The notes under the pieces: model-generated | Database searches by the model: none | What the model saw: the letters and a program-made list of their open reading frames with translations, nothing else | What the model was told of the DNA's origin: nothing | Part shown: positions 35,285-47,990 of the stretch, piece by piece | How the letters are laid out: every line of letters starts with the position of its first letter | Position numbering within the stretch: position 1 is the first letter of the stretch | Source: Triplophysa rosa | Lineage: Eukaryota > Chordata > Actinopteri > Cypriniformes > Nemacheilidae | Direction: 5' to 3' | NCBI RefSeq assembly: GCF_024868665.1 | Contig: NC_079907.1 | Span: 21,671,796 to 21,735,795 of the forward strand | DNA length: 64,000 nucleotides | Made by a program: the position numbers and the translations under genes

Positions 35285-37692
35285 GTGAGTCAATGCATTA
35301 TTAATAAATACATTTCGTATTATAGCTCCGAGAGTGACTGGATAAAGAGGTGCGGCTCTGATTCATCATAGCACTCACAGTGCTCCGATTGGTTTTTGTT
35401 GATAGTCATATGTCTTTCCACTGAAAGTAGCCAATGAGATTGTCAACCGCATGCCAGTCAGTAAATAGTGAGATGAAATAATGACTCTGCCCTTACATAC
35501 AGTAATTAGACCAATGGCTTATTGACTGTCTATGATCTCATCTTTCAAACATGGTTGAAAGTCTTTGGATAAAGCCATTTAATTGAGAACACACCAATGC
35601 TAAATGTCTTTGATAGCTTCAGGATTTTAAACCCGCTGTATACATGTGTTCTAGCTGCGCAGCAGAAACATTAATTTGCAAACTGTTTTCATACTGGTTT
35701 TAATTTGTATAACCAGATCTGCTCTGTATGTTCAGGAAAACTTGGGCAAACGCTTATGCAAATTTGCTGCAAGGGTGGAATTTTTCATAGTTTTCAACAG
35801 AATGACAAGTTGCTGCAACTAAACACACAGGCATTCACGTATGCTTTTTTTCCAAAGCAACTTACACTGCATTATCAAATGTCTTGTGTTTTGTTTTTGG
35901 GCTGACTGCAAACTAATGCCACATAGAGTAAATGGCTGGTACAAGGGGGCCATCTTCTGGATATTTGATGTCATAGCTGGAAGAAACCATTTTTCACATT
36001 TTCTGCACTGTCATTTTGCTAGTAATAAAATCTGATTTAATTGTTTAACAGTAATTATCTAATACATTTGCCATAGTAATAAACACAATGATAAAATACT
36101 TTCTCACACAGCAACTGAGAGTAGCTGTCATTGGGATAGGAAAGACATGATAGTAAAACAGATTTTTTCCCCACACTCCTGTGCATCATCAAATTGTGTA
36201 TGTGTATACTTGTATAGGCTATGTGTTTAAAAATGCTCACTCAGTAACCATTTAATACATGATGAAAGTCAAATGTGACAGAAAATAAGAGCATAAATTG
36301 TTTGTACATTGAATCCATTTTGTGTTGTGTGAACAGATCCCTTTTCCGTGTAAGCAAAAGTCAAATAGATTTTTTATGGCAGGATTTCAGTTTGATTCGA
36401 TTCTCGGTTCAATTTATGTAGTTTAAAAATATTGTTGTTTCTAAAAGTGAACAGTAAACTTCAGGTTACCAATGGTGAATTTAAAAAATGATATATATTA
36501 AGCAATTTGGATATTAAACAAGATATTACATTTTAGGTAAACACTAAAACAGAAGCCACCTCTCTGTTGCAAATGAGTAGCCATAATTTTGTCAGAGATG
36601 TTGCATGCCTTGTTCAGAAAAGATATACATCTCAAAACATTAGCTGTAACATGAAAGCTGCAATCCTATGAACAGTGTCAAAAAACAGTAGGACTAACAG
36701 TATGCTCAATCTTAGAAAAAATAACCATAACCTATAGTAACTTTGTACTTTTTTGCTGATTGATTATACCATTCATTTGTATTACCTTAAAATATTAACA
36801 TTTACATTCATCTAATGTTGCATTTAACGTTTGCAGAAACTATGAGAATCAATATTGAATCAACCACATAAAAAAAAACGATTCATTGACAAGTCGATTT
36901 TTTTTGCCCGGCCATATTTCAAAAGAACAGAAAATGAATGAAAGTGTATATGCATTCCAGGTCAAGAATGGATAGGTATTTTACCAAAACAAAATGCATG
37001 GTAATGTCGATATAAAAGGAGGTTAAATGGAAAGATTAAAGCTGGAAAGCTAGCTACCACCAAGACCAGTCTACGTTAACATGCGCACCAATAATGCTAT
37101 TATTCCAATAATCAGACAGAGTAAGAACTTAATCGCAGTAACATGTTTACATGACATGAGAACACATGAAAGTTTTATGAGTCTGATTATTTGCTATATA
37201 CACAGCACAAACGATGTGTATCAATACAATAGGTGTGTGTTACTCGTTTCGATATAGGCCTATTCGCGTCAAATGCAAAACACCGTTAAGTTGGTGTATT
37301 TTATGGTTATTGTGTTTCTGTGTGAAGAAAAGGATCAGAGACAGTGACAGTGTTGTGTTGACGGTAAAACCATCAATTTGCGTTTAAGATGCGTGACAGA
37401 AGCACATGCACATTTGTCAGAGCAGCATAAATGCGATTAAAGCGTTTACATGCCTTCTTTTTGCGATTAAAACCGCCGTACGCCACATATCTTGCTTCGA
37501 TTATGAGGTTAATCACATCATTTAGATCAAATTATTGCGTTTACATGAGGTAACGTGTAATAAAATCCTATTATAATCGCGTTATGAGGGTGCAAGTGCA
37601 TCTCTTTTCACCTTTTCACTTACATCTTATTTATATTTAGACATTTAGATGTTTTTATCTAGCGACCTTAAGAGTGAAGGGAACAACAAAGT
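35285..37692. other. Start of the 24 kb ccser2 intron: no gene recognised
   Basis: AT-rich intron with a degenerate copy of the TTTTATCCAAAGCGACTTACA repeat near 35,845-35,875 and another near 37,625-37,675. Sequence around 37,070-37,580 has several GTTTACATG words, as in the MITE at 44911-45503, but I cannot place its ends. Confidence 0.4.
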
Positions 37693-38489
37693 CAGGGCTC
37701 GCAAATTTTGAAAATCCCTCGTAGCCCTTCGGGCAGGCATTCTGCATATTGTGGAAGCCCAACATGAATTTAACTAGCCCAAATAAAATGACTTTGTATT
37801 TTTATGTAGAAAACTGGATAGGAGTTGGAACATAAATGAAAAACATTTTCAAAACACAAATATCAACATATAAAATTATCGAATTGCAGTCATCGCTGCG
37901 AATATGCATTCGGTTTTAACTGAACTGAAATTTCTGTGAACAATTTGGTACATGAATAAATCCGTGCCAGAATCTGAATCAGAGATATTGTCTTTTCCAA
38001 ACATTTGAAGAAGAGAAGGCAAGGGCCCGGTTGCATAAAGCACCTTAAGTGTAATTTTCCCTTAAGTGTGTCCTTATACCTTAAGTTTTACTTAAGTTAT
38101 TCTCCTATTGTCTTTGGTAAAGGAAAATCACCCCTTAAGTGTCACACTTAAGGGAAAAACTTAAGGTGCTTTATGCAACCAGGCCAAGGTCTTCACAGGG
38201 CCCTATGAAATATATTTTAATTTTTCCCCAAATCCAGCTTATTTTTCCCAAAGTGTTTTTTTTTATGTTTTGAATCTTCTGAATTCTTTTTTTCCATTTT
38301 TAACTATACAGTAGTAATATAGTTGTCCACATGAAATAACGCGATCCTAGATACTGTAGTGTTTTTAAACCTTAACATAGTAAATAATAAAGTATTTATT
38401 TACTACAGTTTATCAATTTACTATAGTGCAGAATACTGTACTAAATATTTATATAGTGTGCAGGGCAGTGATAGATTTTGCGAGCCCTG
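37693..38489. mobile_element. hAT-like non-autonomous element with CAGGGCTCGCAAA ends
   Basis: CAGGGCTCGCAAATTTTG at the left pairs with ATTTTGCGAGCCCTG at the right. There is no transposase, and the flanking eight bases do not match, so the target duplication has decayed. It contains a nested MITE at 38027-38186. Confidence 0.62.
38027..38186. mobile_element. Nested palindromic MITE (GGTTGCATAAAGCACCTTAAG)
   Basis: GGTTGCATAAAGCACCTTAA at the left and TTAAGGTGCTTTATGCAACC at the right are perfect inverted repeats. Further internal CCCTTAAGTGT / ACACTTAAGGG pairing makes a near-complete hairpin of 160 bp. Confidence 0.82.
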
Positions 38490-39224
38490 AATTGATTAAT
38501 CCTAGGTGGAAGTAATATCAAAAAAGATATAATGTTTCAACAACCGTTTTTTTTGCTAGGTTTTGTGAGATACACATGCAATTGTTTAGTAATGTCAGCC
38601 AAAGTGAGTTTGGGTTGAGACCGTTGATTTTAAGATGCTTTAAAGCTCATGTGAGTTACTGTATCTGATCAAGAGGAATGCATTGCACTAAAATACAGAC
38701 AATGTCATAATAATTGTCTGCTGGGCTTTGTCAGGGTGTGAATTGGGGTGTTATGAGAAGTTGACAGCATCTGCCTTTCTCAAGTGTGGCTAAATACAGA
38801 TGGGGCCTGTTACACCTTTTGCAAGCCACCTGTCCCCACCTGTACAATACTGTCCTTGAAAAAGTTACCCATGTCTCCAGTGCAGGTACACAGCTCTGTC
38901 TTGATAGCACTTCAAATCCCCTCATTTTTATCATGATGTTATTTAATATACCAACATGCTGTGTTTGATAAGAACTGTTCAAAAGGTTTTTCTGATCTAT
39001 TCTGCCTGCCTTTTGTCGCCCTCTGCTCACCCTGTCTTCAAGCTGTTTTTCATCTTATTACTGGCTCTTCATGTTTTATCTTCATGCTTGTAGTTCTAAT
39101 CTGGTTGACACATTTTCTGTGCTGTTATGATGATATCAAACTTTTGAATTGCCAGCAAAAAATAAATCGATTAAAATTCTGGCATCATGTATTCACCCTA
39201 GATCGTACAAAACCTGTTTATGAC

Positions 39225-39442
39225 TCTTTCTTCAGTGGAACACACAAGATGGTTTGAGATAAACGTTAGTGGTTTTGTGTCCACGCAGTGGAAGTCGGCG
39301 GGGTCCAGTGTTGTTTGGTTACCAACATTCTTCAAAATATCTACTTTTGTGTGCTGCAGAAGAAAGACATTTAAGTGGGTTTAGAATATCATCGGGAAGA
39401 GTAAATGATAATAAAACATCTTGGGGCGAACTGTACCTTTAA
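39225..39442. repeat. 'gggtgaactatccctt'-family repeat, degenerate
   Basis: It shares the words GTGGAACACA-AAGAT, CAGTGTTGTTTGGTTACCAA and TGTGCTGCAGAAGAAAGA with the repeat at 25605-25862, and ends in a corrupted terminal repeat (GGGGCGAACTGTACCTTTAA). Confidence 0.5.
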
Positions 39443-40077
39443 AGGCACAATATGTAGGATTTTTTATTAAAATCTGCAAAAAACACTCGAAGAGAGTTAT
39501 ATATTTTGTTCATTTACGTACTTACATTATCCCAAATGTTTTCAACAATGAATTTCGAAAAAAAAAAATCACATTTTAACCAGTGTAACATTCCTCCTCA
39601 TTGTGCCGCTTGTCAATGGCATACTTTCTGGATTATCCTTCCTCGGTTTCTCCTTTTAGAAATTGTGTGGCGACTTTATGCAGTGCGTGACGTATGACAT
39701 CAAACTATCATGAGAGTGATTTGAAAGCAGTACTGACTCACTCTCTCTCTCACTATCGACACACTCTCGATATACAGTATTCAGATCGATCTGCAAATGG
39801 CACGTCTAGCACACCTACAACAGATTTACATCCGTTTGCATCCGGTATAGATTCTGTGTTTCATGCCATCCAAAAACACGATTTGTGAGTCTCTTCAGAT
39901 TGATTTCCATTGGCAGTGGAAGTGAAGACCACAGCTTAGGTGGTCGGCTTTCATTTTTACTAAATCAGTAAACACAAATTAGAAATTAAGAAGTGCCCTT
40001 TTATTATTGCTCAAATGCTGCACCTTTCTTTGTAAAATAAAAATATCTTTGTCACACGACAAAACTAAATTGCAATT

Positions 40078-40471
40078 TTAAAGGGATAGTTCACCCAAAA
40101 ATGAAAATTCTGTCATGAATTGCTCACGCTCGCGTTGTTCCAAACCTGTATGCATTTCTTTGTTTGGTTGTAAACAAAGAAAGTTATTTGGAAGAATGTT
40201 AGCAACTGAGGTTTCTGGGGCACTATTGACTACCATAGTAGAAAAAATATTGTATAATCTTTTTTTGTGTGCGTGTTCTATTGAACACAAACTAAAACAT
40301 TTTGAAGAATTTAGGAAAAACAAACAGTTCTGGGGCACCTTTGACTTCCGTGTTATTTTTTTCTACTATGGTAGTCAATGGTCTTTATTTTATATTTATA
40401 CAAGCTTGGAACAACTTGAGGTTGAGTAATCCATGACAGATTTACATTTTTTTAGGGTGAACTATCCCTTT
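40078..40471. mobile_element. MITE with AAAGGGATAGTTCACCC ends
   Basis: AAAGGGATAGTTCACCCAAA at the left pairs with GGGTGAACTATCCCTTTT at the right. It has many relatives in the window (13.4, 25.8, 39.4, 40.8 and 48.7-49.0 kb), so this is an abundant family. Both strands show open frames, which are by-products of its palindromic structure. Confidence 0.8.
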
Positions 40472-41463
40472 TATACCACTTCCAAATAAATAAATAAAAA
40501 TACAAAAGTCCCTTTAACATAAACAAACTAAGACTTTGTGCTTTTCATATCTTGAATTTGTTAGATTTTTTAAGAAATATCAGCATATCCATGTTTACGA
40601 AGTTTGCAGTAAACACAGTGGCCCTTGCTGTTCAAAACATGCATCGTCACATAATTGATTTTCAACCGGCTCACAGTGAATTGTTATATCCCTAGTCAGA
40701 AGCTTTGTCATCAACAAAACTATCTTAATTTGTGTTATGAAGATAAATGAAAGGCTTACGTTTGTCGAACAACATGAGGGTGAGTTATTCCTGACAGAAT
40801 TGGGAGGAGTATCCCTTTAATTTTGCTTAATTGTTACAGATAACTGTCACAAAAAAGCTGTTCAATTTAAGAAATAGTCGTGGACCTCAGGAAGACAAAC
40901 TTAACTGAACTGAAGATGAATATGTATTTTTAGATGATGTAAAGTCCTTATTATATGTGCTGATATTATTATAGAGAATATAAAATATTTGTCTCCTGTT
41001 TGAAATGAACATAGAAACAAATTGTCTGTCAATAGTGTTATTGTTTGTGTCACAAATGTCTACTGAATGCTGAAAGTTGATTAAACCTAGTGCAATATTT
41101 ATTTACAGTGGAACAAACAAAAATAAAGACATGGCTTAGCTACATAATGCTCACTTTACAATAGTGACTGACGTGAACATAGCTTAAGAAAAGACAAAGG
41201 CAAAGTGAGGTAACACAAAAAGACTACAGTGACCATACACTTGAACTACAAAACTACACTTCAAAATAAAAGACATAAAGACAAACAAGACTGACATGTT
41301 ACGGTCTGTTAAATCAAACTGTAAAATCATTTGAATATTAGATTGACCGACGCTGTTTCCCTTGCATTAAGTCATATGATAAATCTATAATCTAAGAATC
41401 AAATCATAAACCATTGAAATAGTTACTGAAATAGATAGGTACCTTTTCAACACAATGGGTCAC

Positions 41464-41803
41464 TGTGGCGAGGGGGGCATGGTTTAGCGAGGTCTGCGGC
41501 AGGAGAGAGAGCCAGGAGACGAGCGGTGAGTGAGTGGAGCAAATGCAAACAACCAACACCTGTGTCTCGTTCCAGTAAGGGCGCAGGGAGACGGTATATA
41601 AAGACCCAACAAACAACGACAGGAGAGAGGACTGGGCCCGGAAATGTTAAGTTTTGTTTATGTTCGTGTGGCCGGCAGTCGTCCGTGAGGGGCTGCCGGC
41701 CTGTTTTTACTGCTGTTTATTGTTTATTTATTTTTGATTAAAGTGTTTGAATGTTCGTCGGTTCCCACCTCCTTCCTTTTCCGTTTTATTGAGCTTTGCT
41801 ACA
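41464..41803 (+). mobile_element. 5' LTR of a Ty3/gypsy-type retrotransposon
   Basis: The block starts TGTGGCGAGG and ends TTTGCTACA (TG...CA). It is followed after two bases by GGTGCCGAAACCC, which has the form of a tRNA primer-binding site. It contains TATATAAAG near 41,595, a plausible promoter for the element. Confidence 0.6.
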
Positions 41804-41847
41804 TTGGTGCCGAAACCCAGGAAGGAAGCAGGAGGGCCACCGCCATC

Positions 41848-42625
41848 ATGCAGGCAACATCGGGCAAGCCGTTTGCGGACATCATCGCATCCCACGCGGT
41901 CCTCCACCGCGAACAACACCAGGCGCTGCTGGATCTTCGGAGTGACCAGGAGCACCGCTTCCAGACGATCCTCCAGGCCCAACAAGAGGACCAAGACAGG
42001 TTCCGGAGCTGGGTGGACCGGGGAGTTCGGGCAGGGGCGGCCGTACCAGCGACACACGCCACGTTCCTGCCGTTATCGAAGATGGGGCCAGAGGATGACC
42101 CGGAGGCGTTCCTCGACCTCTTCGAGAAGACGGCGGAGACTAGCGGATGGGCCCCGGAGGATTGGGCGAGGCGACTCCTGCCGTTTCTGTCGGGGGAAGC
42201 GCAACTGGCGGCCCGGCCGCTGCCCGTCCAGAACCTCCTGGTCTTAAACGACCTGAAGAGGGCCATCCTACAGAGGGTCGGCCGTAGCCCGGAGGAGCAT
42301 AGTCAGCGATTCCAGTCGCCGGCCCTTCGTGATGGCCCACCAGCTCCGGGACTCCTGCCGCAAATGGCTGCTGGCTGGGAAAGGCGACGTCGAGGACATC
42401 ATCGACCGCGTGGTGCTGGAGCAGTTCATCGCTCGGCTTCCCAAGAGGACGGCCGAGTGGGTCCAGTGCCACCGCCCGACGTTGCTGGACTCAGCCATCC
42501 AACTGGCAGAAGACCAGATGGTGGTGTGCCCTGGGGTTGGCAAACCCCTCCCGGCTGTCTCTCTCTCCTCCTCTCCGGAGGCTGTTTCTCTCTCTCCTGC
42601 CGAAGACCTCGATAAACCACGCCCC
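41848..42625 (+). pseudogene. SCAN-like Gag of a gypsy retrotransposon, frameshifted and truncated
   Basis: From ATG 41848 the frame encodes a Gln/Asp-rich N terminus. It continues with PEDDPEAFLDLFEKTAE, WARRLLPFLSGEAQLAA and DLKRAILQRVGRSPEEHSQR, a SCAN-like capsid region. Near 42,318 a one-base shift moves the frame. The next part (MAHQLRDSCRKWLLAG, VVLEQFIARLPKRTAEWV, CHRPTLLDSAIQLAEDQ) is readable only in the adjacent frame. The sequence then stops matching after about 42,625. There is no protease, reverse transcriptase, integrase or 3' LTR. The block is much more GC-rich than its surroundings. It is a dead fragment of an ordinary fish LTR retrotransposon in the ccser2 intron. Confidence 0.75.
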
Positions 42626-42742
42626 CCTCACCACAGTCACATATTAAAATTAATGAGCTTGTCATTTTTCTGAAGACACAATCAGTTTTGGAGAATCCTT
42701 GGTCAAACAGAAGTCAATTAACAAGTTCAGCAAATAACCCCG

Positions 42743-42746
<4 letters not shown>

Positions 42747-42788
<42 letters not shown>

Positions 42789-42792
42789 CGTG
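42747..42792. repeat. (CA)n microsatellite
   Basis: A run of about 45 bases of CA repeats, with CG interruptions at each end, just after the truncated gypsy element. Confidence 0.9.
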
Positions 42793-44224
42793 TCAAACCT
42801 AGCACAGAAGCTTCTCAGGACCCAGCCAAGCGGGAAAACTCAGAGCGACATTGTTCCGTTCTCTCTCTCCTCCGTTCTGTCTTGATGGAACGTCTGTCAT
42901 GCTGAGATATCAGTGCTTCTCCTCCTCTGGCTGAGTCAGAAGGGATGATTTCCTGCCAACTGCCTATGTGGATTTCCTCAGACAGTACAGCTGACCCAGT
43001 GTCCCTGTGAGTCTGCACCTGCTGAGTGATTTACGTTATGCTGAGCAAAGGATTTGAAAGTCATAGAACTCTGTTCCAAAGTGATGTCACTTGTTCAATT
43101 TATGTGCTTTATTTGGATGTCTGTATAGCAGTCCCCAAACTGATGGATGTAGTTAGTCTTTTTGGTAGCAAGTTTTGGCTGATAACTGAGTTAATATAAT
43201 CAACAATCTGATTTTCAGTTTTTGGATTCAATTGGCCAGAAACTGTGTATTCCTAGCAGGTCTTCTTTAAATGGCTCATAGAATTCTGATTGTTTACTCA
43301 CCTGCATGTTATTTCAAATACTGGAAACAAAAATAAAAAAAAGTACAATTGTTCTTGTTCATTGTCATGCAATGAAAGAAAACAGTGACCATGGCTTTTA
43401 ACGCCACAAAAAAAATGGAGTAAAAGGTGGCAAATTATTGGGTAAACTTTTTCTTTGTGATGTGAATTGACAGTGTTCCTCTAGGGGGCAGTGTTGGTCC
43501 AGAATGTAATCTTGCAAGCAAATTTGCTGCAAAAGAAAGGTTGTAACATCTCTTGTTCTCTTGTCCTGTCTTTCTTGCTTTTAGTCGTCATATGGGGTTT
43601 CAATGCAACGTTCTAATTTGTTTCGTCATATGGGCTTGACACAGCTCCCAAGTTCTCTAGAGCCTTTTGTTGTTTTGGTTTCACTTAAGTGCCCTTACTA
43701 TGACCCTGAAAACAAGTGTGTCTTATTTTTGATAAAAAACCTGGACTGGTTTCACTAAAAGTCTTCACTCAGCCTTGAGACTGTAACAGCTATACAGATC
43801 ATATGCAATTATAAAGAGCAGTGCAAATTTAATGTTGCAGTAGGAGCATTGCTGCTCCTGATGGAGGCAGCAGAGAGGTTGTGTTGGCTATCGAGAACAT
43901 ATCCAGGTAAATTCAAGCGTCCTTGGTTCTTTAGTATTGGAATTGTACAACTTCTTTGTTTTCAAGGAGATGAAGACCCAAGGGCGAAGTTTTTAAAGGC
44001 GGTAGAAAACGTGAATCCTTGAATAGCTTCCCTGTGTTGTCTTAGTTAAGATTTAGTCTTAAGTACATACACAAAATCATACATCAAAACTTGTATTCTT
44101 CTGCATTTATTATTTTTAGTCAATGTTACTTTTACTAATAAATGTTACTAAGAAATCAATTAATTTGATATCTGTTCACATTAGTTAATGCAATTGTATT
44201 GCATTGTATTGTAATGTAATGCAA
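42793..44224. other. ccser2 intron, no feature recognised
   Basis: I see no exon with family features, RNA gene or bounded repeat. The sequence is ordinary AT-rich intron. Confidence 0.4.
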
Positions 44225-44910
44225 TTGTATGAGGCGCCGTATAGGGTTTAAATCAAACTTTGCTTATGAATACATATAAAACACATGCATATACATATCA
44301 ATTATTCACATATAAACATATATAAACTAGGATAAAGTTTCGCACTTTCTCAGTTGGTCGCACCAACTTAAAATTTGGTCGCACCCTTTTTTATAGTATT
44401 CATAAAGACCTTGCATAATGACCTCAGTTGATGAATCATTCTGTTAATTTGTCACTCTATCTTTTAAAATAGTCGGCTATAGACCACTTCAAATTTGCGC
44501 TTTAACACTTGCAAGCCCAATTAATCCAAAATAAATGCAAAGAAACTTTGTGTATTTGTTATTTTATACAGTTGTTATTATTTAGTTTTATATTCAAGTT
44601 ATATATTGGCAATGAAATGATGACACAAATATAACCTGTCACTCTTCACAATCCTCCTTTATTGCCCTCTTTGCAAAAAGCTGTAATTTTGCTACTGGCC
44701 TTCTTTATTTTTACCACATAAAATTAAATCAAATTAGCTAGCTCAAAACTCAAAAGTAACTCAGAACTAAATTATTATATATGTACTTTACTACACTTTG
44801 TCATAAATAAACTTTAAATACTTAATCTTACTAACCACTCTTGTTAAATGGTTTAAGCAAGCTTGAGTTCTGATGTGTTTTCAGTGACTGATATGATAGG
44901 TTCAGTCACT

Positions 44911-45503
44911 GAGTGCGTTTACATGCAAAAAATAAACCGACATCTATCAAAAATCAACTTAAAATGAAACCAGTTTTCATGTGTTTACATGCACAGTAAT
45001 AAACCGGCTATGAAGAAAACCGCATTTACATGGAAGCTTGAGACTTGCCGGGTTTCTCACGTGCAGTGACGTCATAGTTAAAAGTCTGATTTGTAATTAA
45101 AAATGCAGCGGGAAAACGGTCAGAAGCTGTATTTTTGTATCTCTTTTCATGTCCGCAGCACTTGCATATGCAACAATAGTTCTTCATTTTGACGTTTTTA
45201 CTTCAACTGCATGATTCGAGAGTGGACTTTTATGCGTTATTTTACTATAACTTCCGTTTGGGACTTTTACTATAGCGCTGTCAGACATGCGCACATAAAC
45301 AAAACTGAGAGAAAACCAGTAAAGGCTGGTAAAGTTAAGGTAAAGTAAAGTTTACATGCAGCGCGAAATCGGAGTAATGGGCAAAAAACTACCTCTGCCG
45401 AGCGGGTTTGTTTACTCCGTATATGAGCTTTCCCGTTTACATGACTTACACTTTATCAGTTTATTAAGCTAATCGGAGTAAGACTGTGCATGTAAACGCA
45501 CTC
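44911..45503. mobile_element. MITE with GAGTGCGTTTACATGCA ends
   Basis: GAGTGCGTTTACATGCA at the left and TGCATGTAAACGCACTC at the right are a perfect 17 bp inverted repeat enclosing 593 bp. GTTTACATG words recur inside. No ORF. Confidence 0.82.
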
Positions 45504-46236
45504 AATGAGTCTCATGAGTTCAGTGTTTGATATAGGAGTTGTTTCAACAAAATGAATCGTTTCAAGTGAGTCACTACGCCGGACATTAGCGGACATTGAG
45601 CGGACATTTGTTTTTCACAGCTGTTAGGACATCGCAAAACATGGAAAACACTTCACTAGATAGGAGTTTTCCTTTATGTCTGCTGCCTGTGCGGAACACT
45701 TGTCAGGGAAGAAAAGGCAACATGTTTTTGAGCACATTCACATCCAGCTGCAATCCAGGTAAAAATATTCTCCGAATGCGCCACGTGAAACATGGATTCT
45801 GTCTTCCGACCTTGCTTTTGATCAAGATGTGAGGGAGAGAGACAGTTCAGAAACCGACGTGTTCGACTTCATTAAGCTCTGCGCAGAACGATCGGAATAT
45901 CACATCAATGTTCCGTGAGAGCGTTTTAAAAACATATGGAGCGCTCTGTCCCGATGCTTTTATGCCGTTCGGTCTGCGCAACACCGAATGAAGTCAAACA
46001 CACACTTTAGTTTGGAGACAGAGGGAGTGCACGAGCTCTCTGCTCGCTCTTTCCTGCACTAATCACAAGCACCTCATTCATTACTCGTAAATCACATTAA
46101 ATGTTAAAATAATTCTTTGGCGGGGCAAACATTCGTTTTACGCACTCGCACCAATGCGACTCTGGGAAATTTTACCTTGCACGTTATAAAAAAACGATCG
46201 CATTTGCGAGCATTTTGGTCGCAGTATAGAGCCCTG

Positions 46237-46664
46237 TATAGGTATACTATCGGATGTTCAAGCAAATACATGTGAAATACATGTGCATACTAACATACTA
46301 TATCTCGCATATGCATGTAAACTTCATGCACACATACACCTATAGACACTCGCGTATACATTTAAACTACATGCATATACAGTACATCTATAAACATACG
46401 CATATACATATATGCGAGTGTTTTACATGCGTGTATGCATGGAACAAGTTTGTTCTTAAATGTTTTTAGATATATATGCTTGTATCGACTTTATATGTAT
46501 AAGCGAGTGTCTATAGGTGTATGTCTGCAAATAGTTTACATGCATATGCAAGTTATATGCATACTTAACCAATACAACATAAGATGTATTGGTATGGATT
46601 TCATATTAGTATGCACATGTATTTCACATGTATTTGCTTGAACATCCGATAGTATACCTATATA
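46237..46664. mobile_element. Foldback element with about 57 bp perfect inverted arms
   Basis: The left arm (46237-46293, TATAGGTATACTATCGGATG...) is repeated exactly, inverted, at about 46608-46664. Inside lie further shorter palindromes, such as CACCTATAGACACTCGCGTA against AGCGAGTGTCTATAGGTGTA. The whole 428 bp could fold into a branched hairpin. It has no coding role; the open frames across it are by-products. Confidence 0.8.
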
Positions 46665-46680
46665 TGTGAGTAATATATAC

Positions 46681-46740
46681 TGTATATATATATATATATA
46701 TATATATACAGTATACTGTACAGTATATATTATATATATA
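46681..46740. repeat. (TA)n tract
   Basis: About 60 bases of TA repeats, interrupted by CAGTATACTG, join the foldback element to the next nested element. Confidence 0.85.
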
Positions 46741-47789
46741 TCGTCGCTGTCGGGCGGAATCCTCGTATCTCCAAAACCATTATTTTTCATGAAGTTAAAA
46801 AACTGCATTTTTTTGAGTTATTAAACATTGTATCGTTAAAGTTGGTATTATACCTTATATTGCTATCATATACTGTTGTGTACCAACATTAACACAACAT
46901 TTCCCCAAAACCATGTTTAATGGGAGATACAAGGTTTATAACTTGGGAGCAGGGAGATACGAGATTACACTGTCATTGATAAGAATGGTACGGACACAGA
47001 CGTCGCTGCTGCCAGCAGTGTTCATCAAAATCTTTGCGGTCGCGTTGGGCCTTTTGACAAGAGACGAGGCTTTAAAAGCTAATGAAAGCTAATGATTGTG
47101 GTTACATACATCTTCCTAAACTCTATTTTAAACGTTAGAGCTATGGGTGATGCAATACCAAAATAAAACGTTAAACAGGCTGTCTAATATAGGCGGAAAT
47201 TAATCTGCACGCAAATAAAGTCGGCGGTCGCGTTGAGCCTCTTGACAAGAGAAAAGGCTTCAATTGTTAACCAAAGCTAACGACTGTGGTTACATACATC
47301 TTCCTAAACTCTATTTTAAAGGATTAAGAACTATAAGTGATGTAATACAAAAAACGATGAGCTGACTAGGCTGTCTAATAGGCAGAAATTAGCCGAATCT
47401 GCTCGCAAACTTACCTTCGTGGCTCACGGGCTTCCTTCTGCACCGAAGCATTACAGCTATCGATTTTGAACAAAACAGACCTACTCAAATGTACCTAACC
47501 TAACTATTTTCACTCGTTATTGTTTAAAAAACTTTCAATCAGGAGAAGTAATGCCGAGAAGCTCCCGCGGAGTGAAGAAGAGGTGGAGTTACGAGACTTC
47601 TCAGACAGTTGAAGTGTCCAATGGAGTTAAGAGATTTGCTCTCAAGCTATTTTCAACACTTTAGATTGGTTAATAATTTGTAAAAATAACAGACCCACAT
47701 TGGGACTGACCAATAGCATCGATTTGTGAAAAAATATGAAATTGACCAAATTTGGACATAGGAGGTTTCCGCTCGACAGCGACGATATA
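46737..47789. mobile_element. Nested element with TATATCGTCGCTGTCG ends
   Basis: TCGTCGCTGTCGGGCGGAAT at the left pairs with TTTCCGCTCGACAGCGACGA at the right, with an imperfect continuation. The element interrupts the Tc1 transposase remnant at its right. It contains a 188 bp tandem duplication (47036-47411). No ORF. Confidence 0.68.
47036..47411. repeat. 188 bp tandem duplication inside the nested element
   Basis: GCGGTCGCGTTGGGCC at 47036 restarts at 47224 as GCGGTCGCGTTGAGCC. Both copies contain GGTTACATACATCTTCCTAA followed by ACTCTATTTTAAA. The divergence between copies shows it is not very recent. Confidence 0.75.
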
Positions 47790-47990
47790 CAGTATAATCA
47801 AGCACAGTACCACCATGGTCATTGAACCAGCTTTTGGTACCTTTGGCAGTGTGGGCAGGTGCCAAGTCCTGCTGGAAAATGAAATCAGCATCTCCATAAA
47901 GCTTGTCAGCAGAAGAAAGTATGAAGTGTTCTAAAATTTCCTGGTAGATGGCTGAGTTGACTGTGGACTTCAGAAAACACACATATGTGT
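47790..47990 (-). pseudogene. Tc1-type transposase fragment
   Basis: The minus strand encodes YQEILEHFILSSADKLYG, then FQQDLAPAHTAKGTKSWF and NDHGGTVLD. This is the middle of a Tc1 transposase, including the second catalytic Asp (QQDLAPAH). Homology stops abruptly at the edge of the inverted-repeat element 46737-47789, and the C-terminal part is gone. Confidence 0.75.

Noticed and set aside
35006..35371. 121-codon open frame starting before ccser2 exon 3
   Set aside because: Its N-terminal third is MITE sequence and it reads through the exon 3 donor; only 35100-35284 is coding, joined by splicing.
41799..42543. Several long open frames on both strands over the gypsy Gag
   Set aside because: High GC content keeps alternative frames open; only the SCAN-like frame shows family motifs.
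45596..45832. 78-codon open frame in the 44-48 kb composite
   Set aside because: No motif or splice sites, and it lies in a repeat composite.
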